Source: Calendula officinalis
Taxonomy: Eukaryota; Streptophyta; Magnoliopsida; Asterales; Asteraceae
NCBI GenBank assembly: GCA_963853835.1
Contig: OY970820.1
Location: 23,439,873-23,503,872 of the forward strand
Length of the DNA: 64,000 bases
Direction of reading: 5' to 3'
Both the position numbers and the translations under genes were made by a program. The notes under the pieces were generated by a model. That model was given only the letters and a program-made list of their open reading frames with translations, did not search any database and was not told the origin of the DNA. Positions 21,962-35,092 of this stretch are shown here, piece after piece; positions within the stretch are counted from its first letter, which is position 1; each line of letters starts with the position of its first letter.

Positions 21962-23831
21962 ACTTTCACGTGCCTTTCTCTTCTGGTTGTCTGGTATGTT
22001 GTCTACTTCACACAATTGAATCAGTGTTTCCTTATATTGTATTTTATGTGTTCAAAGATTGTTGATTTTAGGGATTTATCAGTTTTCAGATTTTAGGTAA
22101 ATTTAATTAAATTTTAACTTTCAACAAAAACGATCCATTGTCCACCAGGTGTTTGATAAAATGCTCAATTCAATAGCATAGTTTTTCCTTTTCCATATAC
22201 TGTAGTTTATGTGTTCATGATAAAGCATATTTTTTTAATTTGTAGTTTTGCAGATGTAAGTTGAAGCCAATTTATATATTTTTTACAAGTAATGATAGTC
22301 ATTTTTTTAGTATACGCTCGAAGGATTCTTACTTAAACGAATAACAATTTTTTAGGAGGGTTTCTTAAATGGTAGCCAATATCCATGTTTCCATTATGCT
22401 TTCTAGAGATTGAAGAAGTAATTGTTATTGATTATCAAAGTTTTATGTAATTGAGAGAATTCATCAATTATATGTTTTATGACTGACGATTGATTTTTAT
22501 GTTATTTTTTTTCCTTTTTAGCTTTGGCTAAGCTTCTTCACAATCATTTGGATGAGGTATTAAACTCTGTTACATGATATTCTCATGAATTTTATTTGAT
22601 CACCGTTGATACTTATGCTAATGTAGGCGTACTAAATAACGAAAAATATGGTTGTAAGATGTTGTTGGTTGAAGGTATATCACTTAATTTTACAATACAT
22701 ACATAATTTGTGATTAAAATAATATATCACTAATACTTTTTTATATTTGATGATAGATAATGGTGGTGTAATAACTCCTGATAAAATGATGGGGTGAATG
22801 ATGGAGTGTATGTCCCTTGGGTACTCGGTAAAAAGCAACCTGGCCAACACTATCGATCAATGTGAGTAATTTTTTCAAGCACAAATATAGATTATAACTT
22901 TCACGTGCCTTTCTCTTCTGGTTGTCTGGTATGTTGTCTACTTCACACAATTGAATCAGTGTTTCCTTATATTGTATTTTATGTGTTCAAAGATTGTTGA
23001 TTTTAGGGATTTATCAGTTTTCAGATTTTAGGTAAATTTAATTAAATTTTAACTTTCAACAAAAACGATCCATTGTCCACCAGGTGTTTGATAAAATGCT
23101 CAATTCAATAGCATAGTTTTTCCTTTTCCATATACTGTAGTTTATGTGTTCATGATAAAGCATATTTTTTTAATTTGTAGTTTTGCAGATGTAAGTTGAA
23201 GCCAATTTATATATTTTTTACAAGTAATGATAGTCATTTTTTTAGTATACGCTCGAAGGATTCTTACTTAAACGAATAACAATTTTTTAGGAGGGTTTCT
23301 TAAATGGTAGCCAATATCCATGTTTCCATTATGCTTTCTAGAGATTGAAGAAGTAATTGTTATTGATTATCAAAGTTTTATGTAATTGAGAGAATTCATC
23401 AATTATATGTTTTATGACTGACGATTGATTTTTATGTTATTTTTTTTCCTTTTTAGCTTTGGCTAAGCTTCTTCACAATCATTTGGATGAGGTATTAAAC
23501 TCTGTTACATGATATTCTCATGAATTTTATTTGATCACCGTTGATACTTATGCTAATGTAGGCGTACTAAATAACGAAAAATATGGTTGTAAGATGTTGT
23601 TGGTTGAAGGTATATCACTTAATTTTACAATACATACATAATTTGTGATTAAAATAATATATCACTAATACTTTTTTATATTTGATGATAGATAATGGTG
23701 GTGTAATAACTCCTGATAAAATGATGGGGTGAATGATGGAGTGTATGTCCCTTGGGTACTCGGTAAAAAGCAACCTGGCCAACACTATCGATCAATGTGA
23801 GTAATTTTTTCAAGCACAAATATAGATTATA
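21962..23831 (+). repeat. 935-bp perfect tandem duplication inside the Helitron
   Basis: 21962-22896 is repeated at 22897-23831 with no difference that I could find by eye. The junctions share a 4-bp ACTT (22897, 23832), as expected for a microhomology or slippage event. Both copies are non-coding. Confidence 0.92.
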
Positions 23832-24496
23832 ACTTCCCATAAAATTTATAATTGTATTGTTATTCCAGTATCTCGGGTACGAACTATGAACCATTAGGGT
23901 AGTCTTAGATAGCGTACAATTCATATAGATTCTTTTATGTTAAAGGTTGGGGATAAATTATAACTGTTATTGGTTTTCAACAATAACTGTCTAATATTTG
24001 TAAAAATAACTTATTAAGTAGATGGTAAGATGGGCGGGTTGAGTAACGGGTCTGGTTTTCGTACGGGTCAAAATCATGCTGAGGAATTTGCAATGGCAGT
24101 TGCTGAAGTACTCGAGTGTAAAAGAGTTCATAAATCAAGAAAAAAACAGATGTGCAAGAAGTTAATACTTTAAATGATGCAGCATTGTAAATTGATTATA
24201 TCGGGTAGAGTTGACCTTTTGAGAATTCCGGTCAAAGATGGTTCTGAGTTGGTCAGAACACAATGATTCATTCTGCCATGATTTATGTTCGGTAATTTAA
24301 AACTCCCCTATTAAACTTTTGTAATTTTATCATAAATTTCTTTTTCAAATTAAGCATCATTTCGGGTTACCCTGAATTTGTGGATAATCTTTTGGTTAAG
24401 TCAGTCCTTAACCTGTATGATTCTAAATTCATCTGATGGGAAATTTTGAATATTTTTTTATATTGTATGCCCTTTTTACATATTTTAAAATATATA

Positions 24497-24691
24497 CTCC
24501 CCCCGTCCCACAAAAAACTTCTCATTTGACTTGGGCACATGTTTTTAGGAGATAGTTGGTGGTGGGGTGTTTGGTAATAAAATGAGATAATATTAATCTA
24601 TTAAGTGGGTCCCTCCAATTCTCATATGGGAAGTTTTTTGTGGGACAAAATTTTTAGGTGAAATGAGAAGTTTTCTGTGGGACGGAGGGAG
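24497..24691. mobile_element. Stowaway-type MITE (195 bp)
   Basis: TIR CTCCCCCCGTCCCACAAAAA with matching inverted end GGGACGGAGGGAG; TA duplications at 24495-24496 and 24692-24693. Same family as 12907-13169; inserted in the Helitron. Confidence 0.9.
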
Positions 24692-25360
24692 TATTAAATA
24701 TTATGATCTCAATGTTATTTTGTAGGTGAGAACTTTGTTGCATTACATGATCATATGATGTTACACCATTTGGGTATGTGCAGATTCTATGAGAATCAAA
24801 ATGGTCTCATTAGTCTTCCATATGAAAAATATCTCTAAAGATCCGGTAATCGGATTAGGCGAGCCAAAATATCTCAAACACCCAGAGGTGGTAAAAACAG
24901 AGACACTCAAAGTCAATGGTGTTTAGGATAGAATCATACAAGGTAGTATGCTTATTTTTCTAATACTTTTGACAATTGAATGGGTTGGAGCATGACCCAA
25001 AACAGATTTCATACGTAAAGGGGCCAAAGATGTTGTCTACAAAGAGATGTTTTCTAATTAATTTTTGTCTGAATTTATAAATTGTGTTGGATGTGTAGTA
25101 TTTTTGAGCTTGAGAGAGTAGGACACTTGCCACATATTTTTACGAGGTAATCATGCAGACTTCCTAATTATTTGCTGAGAAAGTCAATAGATATGACTAT
25201 GTTTTCTTTTCAATTCGTTTGGAACTTATATTTAGGACACTAATTAGTTGTAAAAAGTTGGAAACTTTAAATAAAAATTGTATCATTTTAATCTGACCTG
25301 ACCAGTTTAGAATCGGAAGATTTTATAAGCCACCCGTGATTTATCACGGGTTATAGGCTA

Positions 25361-25361
<1 letters not shown>

Positions 25362-25445
<84 letters not shown>
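25362..25445. repeat. (TA)n microsatellite, 84 bp
   Basis: Uninterrupted TA dinucleotides between the Helitron 3' end and the next TIR element. Confidence 0.97.
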
Positions 25446-27683
<2,238 letters not shown>

Positions 27684-30503
27684 TTACAGAACTCGAACAG
27701 AAATTGGTTTTACGCTTGCTCCTTGAGATATCGTTGGAGCTTTGACTATTTTGTCCCCGGAGTTCGTAGAATTAAGTTGATGTTCGATATCTTTGGCGGA
27801 CCCACATGTGTTCCGACGATACCATTTCTTTTGCATCTTTGGCTTCCGGCCACTAATTGCAATACCTATATCATTCGGGAAAAGGTCTCGTAACACAAAA
27901 GCGTGAATAATAGTTGTTATCAGTAATCCTGTTACTGTTACTGTAGCAGCAGTCGATAGTGTTAGTGATAACCCTTTTGTTACCATATTCGGGACCTCAC
28001 TTGAGTATCTAATTGTCGCGATTGCAGCTCCGGTCATCGGAAATGTGTAAGCCCACCACGCTAACGAGAATTTAAATCCTCTAAAGAAATTTACTCGAAC
28101 CGCCTAAATACGTAACAAAATACACCAAATTAATTCATTTGAACGAAAGAAAATCCACATATTAAGTTGCTTTAACTGAATAGAACTTACCAATGAAAAA
28201 TAGAGAAATAAGGCAATGAAGTACGCGATACGTGACCCATAATCAAAAGATCCATTGATTTTGGCCCATGCCATGGAAGCGACACTTGGAGCCGCAACAA
28301 ACAAAAAGAACACCGGATGAAGTTCTTTCGGGAGAGTTTCGTTTGTTGGAAGCCTTTGATACAATGTCACAAACAAAACCGTATAGTGGGCCAACCCGAC
28401 CGCAAAGAAGAAAATCGGGCCTTCCTTCAAACCCATTGACGCCCCCAACAACGCCCCCACAAAGTTCCCAACCACCGCTAAATGATTAGACGGGTTCGCC
28501 ACCTTCGACAATCTCCTCTGCCCGCCCGACATCCACTGACCATAAATCTTGAGTTCCAAACAAAATATGGGCGTCATTAGCAAATACCATAATATATGAG
28601 GCAACTTAGTCGTGACACTTTCTGGGACCCCAATGGCCAAAAAGAGTAACGCGATCCACGGGGCGAAAAAGAAGTTGACCCGAATCGGGTGGTAGTATTC
28701 CCTTCGAACCGCTTCAAAGTAGAATATGACTTTTAGAAGGTAGGTTGAGGCCACAATGGCGAAAAGAAGGATCGATATGCACCATAACATGTAGTTCACT
28801 TTAAGACTTATATGAAGGAAATGTGTCGAAGCCGTTGAGGCCAAAGTTTTCCACATTATTGCTTGGCTACTAACACCAAGACATATACCGAATGCCGAGA
28901 TCGGATAACGAAGAAGAAACGGCCATTTCTTATCTTCGGGGAGCATTATTTCTTCGGATGGCTGTTAAACAAAACAATTAAAGATCAAATTTCGATCAAT
29001 AACGAGCTCTAAGAACAAGATATAATAAAATTTTAGTGTTTTCATATAAAAGAATTAAAATTGTTAGCTTTGTAAACTGTAACATACCCTTAGAGTCTCC
29101 AACTCAGGTCCTTCTAAAGCATCAAAGTATCTATCTACCGATAAACTTTCCCCTTGAAGATTTTGGGGCGGGTTTATATCGGGCTCGTTAGGGAGCGACT
29201 TTCCACGTAATGTGGAAAATTGTCTCTCGAGTCGACCCGACCATGTTTTAAACGAGTTATATCTGTTGTCCTTCAACTCATCCGCTCTCGGGTTCTTCAC
29301 AGGGAGCACGAGACGGTCCGGTGTTTTCCTGACTCCTATTTCATCCATTCCACAGCCCGATAATGTGCCCGTGTTTCCCGGGCTATCAATTCCGACTGCT
29401 TCAAAGTCGTCTTTGAACAAAACTCTTTTGGCATCCACCGGAGAAGGTGGCATGGTAATGGAAACTGATTGTGGTTCTGTTGTTTGTGCATAAGAAAGAT
29501 TATTCGGGCTTCCATTGGGTTCCTGGTAAAATCAAACATGAGTTCAAGAATCAGAAGATCTATGAAATCCAACCATTAACTAGAAAATATGTCGATTATA
29601 AATTTAAGGAATAATTTCATATACTTCTTCCTATCAAAATAAGTGAATCACTTTTTTTAGATGTATCAAAATAAGTTCTTATTTGCTAAGTTTTTATATT
29701 TAAAATTACCTCTTTACCCTTACTTATCCCCCTTTAAACATCATTAAAGGTGTGAGACCCCATCTATTTTTGTCATCTTCCTATATTTGGAGCCCATCCA
29801 TTCTAATTACCCTATTTAATTTCACTAATCTCTTATTACCTAATTTTGCCTTAAAAACGTGAACTTCAAAGTGATTCACTTATTTTGATACGGAGGAAGT
29901 ATTATCTTACTAAACTTCTAATATTACGTATATATTATTGTAAACTTCATTATTAGGTATATATCCTTTTAAAACTTTAAAATTCTCACATATATCATTT
30001 TACCTACTTTAATAATATTTACATCTTTTGAATTTTAAAAAACATAAATGCTAATCTAAATTAATGCTAAAATACCATTAATTTATATTAGGATTTACTT
30101 GATTTAGGGTATTTTACCATTAAATTTTAAAAGATTTAAATATTGTTAAATTAGTTAAAATAGATATATTTGAGAATATTGAGGTTTTGTAAAAATAAAA
30201 TATATACGTAATATTGGAAGTTTGAAAGGATACATATAAAATTATCCTAAAAATTTTAAATAGTAAATGGGCCAGAGGGGTTAACCGAATTAAAATCACC
30301 CAAACTGAATTGTTTTCAAGAGTTTACAACTTTCTAAATCATTATATTTCAAAACTTATGTTTGGGTTATTAAAACATACCATAAACTGAAAATTGGAGC
30401 CATCTTGCTTCATAGCACTATCATCAAAAATCAAAGTTTGGTTGCAATCTACAGATCTGATCAGTGATGGAAGTACTTCAGAGGAATCTCTGGTGCTTTC
30501 CAT
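27684..30503 (-). CDS. SLAH3: S-type anion channel, SLAH3-like (four coding exons)
   Basis: Minus-strand exons 30503-30381, 29522-29088, 28961-28191 and 28103-27684 join in frame with GT-AG introns to give about 582 residues (SLAH3 of Arabidopsis is a little longer). The cytosolic N-terminus contains M-P-P-S-P-V-D, R-V-L-F-K-D-D-F and S-F-K-T-W-S-G-R-L-E-R-Q, then D-R-Y-F-D-A-L-E-G-P-E-L-E-T-L-R. The SLAC1/TehA membrane domain begins at L-L-R-Y-P-I-S-.-F-G. It includes F-F-E-A-V-R-R-E-Y-Y-H-P, E-L-K-I-Y-G-Q-W-M-S-G-G-Q-R-R-L, V-V-G-N-F-V-G-A-L-L-G-A-S-M-G and A-W-W-A-Y-T-F-P-M-T-G-A. The family (known) forms plasma-membrane nitrate/chloride channels activated by calcium-dependent and CIPK kinases. 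Exon 3 to 4 joins as L|AVRVNFFRG. The first intron harbours a MITE. SLAH2 is the main alternative name. Confidence 0.93.
29624..29899. mobile_element. Stowaway-like MITE in SLAH3 intron 1 (276 bp)
   Basis: Ends CTTCTTCCTATCAAAATAAG and inverse CTTCCTCCGTATCAAAATAAG; TA duplications at 29622-29623 and 29900-29901. It lies wholly inside the first coding intron (29523-30380). Confidence 0.88.
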
Positions 30504-30830
30504 ATATAAAAACCGATTTCTTGCTGTAAAAAATAATAATAATAAAAAATTAATACAATATCAATGAATAGTTAAATAAAATCAATAAATTTCGACTTCT
30601 ATGATGCAACAATCTCCATGCATGTTCTTGATCCTATTAAAATGCTGATTTTGAGGGTTTAAATAAAATGCAGTGGTTATAGCTATACCCAGTAAATTCA
30701 AAAGATGAATCAACTAGTTGTACTATCAATGGTAAGATGTGCAACAATGAGTTGTACCTTGAAGAAACAAGAATGAAAGATACCAACAATGGACAAGATA
30801 GTAAGATAGAGCCAGAGAGAAATGAAGGAG
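30504..30830 (-). other. 5' UTR of SLAH3 with an intron
   Basis: A splice acceptor TTTTTTACAG/C lies at 30524, 20 bases before the ATG. A matching donor CAAG/GTACAA lies at 30757, giving a 234-bp leader intron (30524-30757). The first exon would run from about 30830 to 30758. Confidence 0.6.
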
Positions 30831-30860
30831 CACAGCTTTCACTCTCTCAAATGTGAAGCT

Positions 30861-30870
30861 CTATATATAG
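30861..30870 (-). promoter_or_regulatory. TATA box of SLAH3-like gene
   Basis: Minus-strand CTATATATAG about 30 bases upstream of the inferred leader exon. Confidence 0.55.
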
Positions 30871-31886
30871 CCCTCACACTCCCTCACTATTTCCCAATTT
30901 GTTATTATTTTTTAATACGACCATACATAAATTAATATTAATATTATTGTTTATATGTAATAATATTTTTTTGTCGTTTACATATACAGAGGTTTTTAAA
31001 GATCCAAAGAACTTACTCATTTAACCCTCTTAACGTCTAATGTAAAATATTAGCGATATGATCCTTTATTACCCACAATATATATGTTTTAATTTTAATA
31101 TTAATATGGTTATGATGGTGTATAGTGTTCGTTTTTCGAATCAATGATTATAACATGAATTATGTTTTACACTTTCTGAATTAGATATTTCGATCCGAGT
31201 AATGATACTGTTTCTACCATTTATTCATATTTATCTTCCTACTCATTAGATGAAGACATGTGCCAAAAATCAAGAAAAAATATTAGGTGAGAAAATTTGT
31301 TAATTACACAGGTCATACTATGAAGTGTGTAGGAAGATTAATAGAAACAAATGGTAAGAATAAATATCATTTCTCAACTCTAATGTTTAGGTTGCACGAA
31401 ATTACAATTATAAGTATACATACATACTATAACTAGCAACTTCGTTTCAACACGATTGATGGACTACGTTTTGTTAAACATATTATTTGTGTTATTTCCT
31501 TTTAAATATGATGTTTGATTCAACGTATCGGTTTTGACTATAACGACAATATTCATTTAAAAAAATCACACGTCTACGTATCGTGAGTAGATCTAAAAAA
31601 AACCACCTTTATGTGAGAATGACATAATTCAACATTTACACTAGGCGTACTGGGGTGTTCGCATGAAGTGTCCCCCTTGCGTCCCTTCATCTTGTACGCG
31701 TCCTCCCTTTACGAGACCTCAAGCGCGACGCGCCCCACACGGCTAATGGTCGTTCAAGCGACCGATACAGGTCATCATTTTTCAAAGGGGAGGGATTTTT
31801 TCAAAGGGGAATGGTTTGGTCGTCTGGTTATGTGGGTTTGGTCGGGATTTTTTATGTGTTTAATCGGGCTAATGTAGTGCTGATGT
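30871..31886. other. SLAH3 upstream region, no gene
   Basis: AT-rich promoter-distal DNA. A GC-richer patch at 31640-31870 has no recognisable coding content. Confidence 0.45.
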
Positions 31887-31894
31887 GTCAAGGG

Positions 31895-32450
31895 TAGGGG
31901 TGGCAATTCAGGTCGGGTTCGGATTGACGGGTTCGGGTTCGCGGGTTGACGGGTCAGAAACAATCAACCTGAAACCGACCTGTTTATATAAACGGGTCAG
32001 ATATCTCAACCCTAACTTGTTTAACTTCAACCCAAACCTAACCCATATAACCCATTTAATAAAACGAGTTAAACAAGTTATCAGGTCAAACAAGTTAAAC
32101 GGGTCAAACAGGTCAAAACGTTGTTTTTATTACACAAATTCATAACAAAATACTAAACACCAAATTACTAAGTAATATTTTCTATTTTATCTAACTATTA
32201 ATTACATTTTAACTAGTAAATTATAAACTAAGTATAAATATATAATTTTTAAAATATATTTTAATAATTAAATGGGTTGGCGGGTCGACCCATTTAAATT
32301 ATCATTGACCCGAAACTAACCTGTTTAATAAACGGGCCAGCTGACTCAACCCGAGACTGACCCAATTATTTTTTACCTCAACTCAAAACTGTTTATTTTC
32401 GTGTCGGTTTCAGGTCGGGTTTCGTGTCGGGTCTGAAATTGCCACCCCTA
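31895..32450. mobile_element. hAT-type MITE (556 bp)
   Basis: TIRs TAGGGGTGGCAATTCAGG and (inverse) TAGGGGTGGCAATTTCAGAC. The flanking 8-bp duplication is GTCAAGGG (31887-31894) / GTCAATGG (32451-32458), with one mismatch. The body is rich in GGGTC/GACCC words. An 8-bp duplication with a TAGGGG-type TIR is typical of hAT elements. Confidence 0.85.
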
Positions 32451-32458
32451 GTCAATGG

Positions 32459-33328
32459 TGACCATTAAAACAGTGGTCACCTATTACACATAATCTTAGG
32501 AACATATGGTAGAGCAGAATTTACTCCGTGAATCAATACTATTATTCTCTTTAATACAAAAAGAATGGAGAAAAATGGATGTTTCTAAATATATCATATA
32601 TCTTAAGTTAAATGATTCTTTTCGTTACGGCTAAACTAGCAATATTCACACCATTTCCCGTCTTACATCTTCTTGAAATTTGAACATTAGTTAAGTCATT
32701 ATCAAATCGGTATTTTACAGGTTCTAAAAGGTGCGTTATGACAGCTACAAGGCGTGAGATACAACCCTCATCTTATGAAATAGCTCATGGCAGTGATGTT
32801 ATGCGTGACATAAGATAAAATATCATAGGACACGCCTTATCATATTTTTTTAAGTGGCCCTTATGAACATTGAGTAAATGATAATATATATTATTATAAA
32901 TTTAAATGTAACTTTTTTTTTTTTAACTTTATGTATGAATTATCATATAAATTAATAGATTCATATTTTTTTTATGTGAACTTGATATACATATATATAA
33001 GTTATAAGTCACGCTTTGAAACACATCATGGCTTGAGACTTGATGTTGCCGACATGAAGCCCTTACATTTTTTAGAATCTTGGTATTTTATCAATTGTGT
33101 TTTTATTCTCTCTCTTTTTTTTTTTTCTTTTTTAAATCCCTTTAACAATCATTCAAATTGCACTAAAACATGTATTATAGTATAATTAACTTGGTTCATA
33201 ATTCATCGAACATTAATACAAATGGTTAAAAAGTATTTTAGTTATGATTTTATACTTGCTTAGAAATTATTGAAAAAGCCAACATCCGTCTGTAAATCAT
33301 ATTTTGGTTGTTGTTTTTAAATAAAATA
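32459..33328. other. Intergenic, nothing recognised
   Basis: No domain-bearing frame, TIR pair or RNA gene seen. Confidence 0.45.
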
Positions 33329-33641
33329 CTTCATCCGTATCAAAATAAGTGACACAAATTGGCTTACACGTTTTTTGAGTTAAAAGATTAAAGTAGAGGT
33401 TAAAATAGATTAAAGTACATAGTTAGTGGATAATGAGTCCCACTTTTCTTGAATAAAGTGATATTAATGAGTTTTAAAAATAAAAGTAAGGGTAAAAGGG
33501 TAATTTCACTTTATTAAAGTGGATAGTTAGTGGGTGTGTGTCCCACTATTTTTACCAAATAAGGAAAGTTTTCAAAGTGTGTCACTTATTTTGATACACC
33601 CTAAAATGGAAAATGTGTCACTTATTTTGATACGGAGGAAG
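33329..33641. mobile_element. Stowaway-like MITE (313 bp)
   Basis: Ends CTTCATCCGTATCAAAATAAG and inverse CTTCCTCCGTATCAAAATAAG; TA duplications at 33327-33328 and 33642-33643. Same family as the MITE in the SLAH3 intron. Confidence 0.9.
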
Positions 33642-33643
33642 TA

Positions 33644-34506
33644 TGATAAATAAAAACAATACACATGAGATGCATTACCTCATCACGTTATTTCCCTAAA
33701 TAAAATAATAAAGAAATAAATATGGTTATGTTATGTGGGACACCTTAATCACCGTCGGACGTCGGTCTATGACTCTATTCCACACGACACACGAGATCGA
33801 GATCACAATACATAAAAGGAAACAGGGAAGGAAGCTCACATTGATTAATCGAACATAGACCAAGATCCCAAACATGTAAATTTTTATAAATTTATTAATA
33901 TAATCATAATTAATCTACACATTTTTTAATAAATTGGAGGCATGATTTGTAAATAAAAATTTGAACGAAAAATTGTCCTGTGTACAAGAAGTTAGAGGTT
34001 TTTTTTAAGGACAATCTAATTTACTTTTTTTTTTTCTTCCGAAAATGGGATTTGAACCTATGAGGCCATAACCTCTTGGTCATGGACAACACGTTACATT
34101 AATCTCCAAAGTCGAGTTATCATTTACCAGGTTTGCATTTTAGATGACATTAAATAGATGGTTAGCAACATGTTTTACTTTAATCTAGCACTAACTATGA
34201 ATAAAAAAGTGGATTTATGTACGGAATTCAAATTGAAAATCGTACCGTAAGAGTGTTCATTGAAATAATGGATCTTGAATTGAAGCCCCAAAGTGGTACC
34301 GATGAGAGCTCTTACGACAAAGCTATGTGTTGATTTTATCTTTGATTTTGATTGATGGTTTATTTGTGGCCATCAAAACAAACCTACCTAAAAATCCTCC
34401 TTTTAGTTATGGTTTTTAGGGCTTATGAGTGTGCTTTTAGAATAAACGACTTCACATTCTTTTACTAATATTAAACCAACAAAACAAGTTTCTCTTTTCA
34501 CACTTA
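33644..34506. other. Intergenic with a possible tRNA-like SINE
   Basis: On the minus strand near 34110-34030 a B box GGTTCAAATCC (34058-34048) and an A-box-like TGACCAAGAGG (34082-34072) are followed by an A-rich run. That could be a short or decayed SINE or a tRNA pseudogene. I found no target duplication. The rest is featureless. Confidence 0.35.
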
Positions 34507-34511
34507 CATAC

Positions 34512-35092
34512 TGATAACGTGTCATATCTCCATATTAATATACCGGATCTCCGGAACGTATGCATGGCTCGAAGGCATGCAGAACCAAGAGACACGGGAA
34601 AATGCGCAAGAGGACAACGGAGGTAAAACTAACAAGTCCCGAGGTTTGGTTTGCGTAAGCGGAATTCAAGGAAGAACACGTGCGCATTAAATGCGAGCGG
34701 CGTCGAAGGTCGTCTCAGACGAAATGACATTGTTTTGTCCAACGGTTAAGCGATCTTGCCTTCAAGCTATGGTCCGGAAGGTCAAAGAGTGCCTCCTGCG
34801 GAAGAGGGAAAACCACTTCTCCCGCCCAAATACCTTTCCTATAAAAAGGGTCCTTCGGTAAGTATCAAACACATTCAATTCACTCTTCTCATTCCATAAT
34901 ACTCCTCATTAATATCCCTTCCATCTCATTTATTGCGATTATGTCGTTAACTCACTTACGACCGGAAACCACGATATAAATACTGACTTAGGCATCGGAG
35001 AGCCTTCACGAGGAAATCCTCGTGAGGCTTCCTGACTAGAGTTCTTGGTTGTGATTGTGCAGGTTCTAAGCTTCGACGAAACAACATTCCGT
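34512..35092 (+). repeat. Left LTR, 3'-truncated (581 bp)
   Basis: Matches 37567-38130 with roughly a dozen substitutions and one length difference near 34912 (visual). Similarity stops at TCCGT, where antisense-gene sequence begins. Confidence 0.85.
34839..34847 (+). promoter_or_regulatory. TATA box in LTR
   Basis: CTATAAAAA, also present in the right LTR near 37897; sets the plus orientation of the element. Confidence 0.6.

Larger units (their letters stand above)
21462..25361 (+). mobile_element. Helitron (3.9 kb), apparently non-autonomous
   Basis: The 5' end TCTTTATATATAATAAAC follows an A. The 3' end has a hairpin CCCGTGA-TTTA-TCACGGG (25333-25350), then eight bases and CTAG, followed by T (25362). 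That is the canonical A/TC...CTRR/T arrangement with no target duplication. The interior has no Rep/helicase frame. It holds a 935-bp tandem duplication and a Stowaway MITE. The 3' end inserted next to a (TA)n tract. Confidence 0.85.

Noticed and set aside
27684..28946. SLAH3 as two separate short genes
   Set aside because: The frames join through good GT-AG introns and reproduce the SLAC1 domain order; the apparent gaps are introns.
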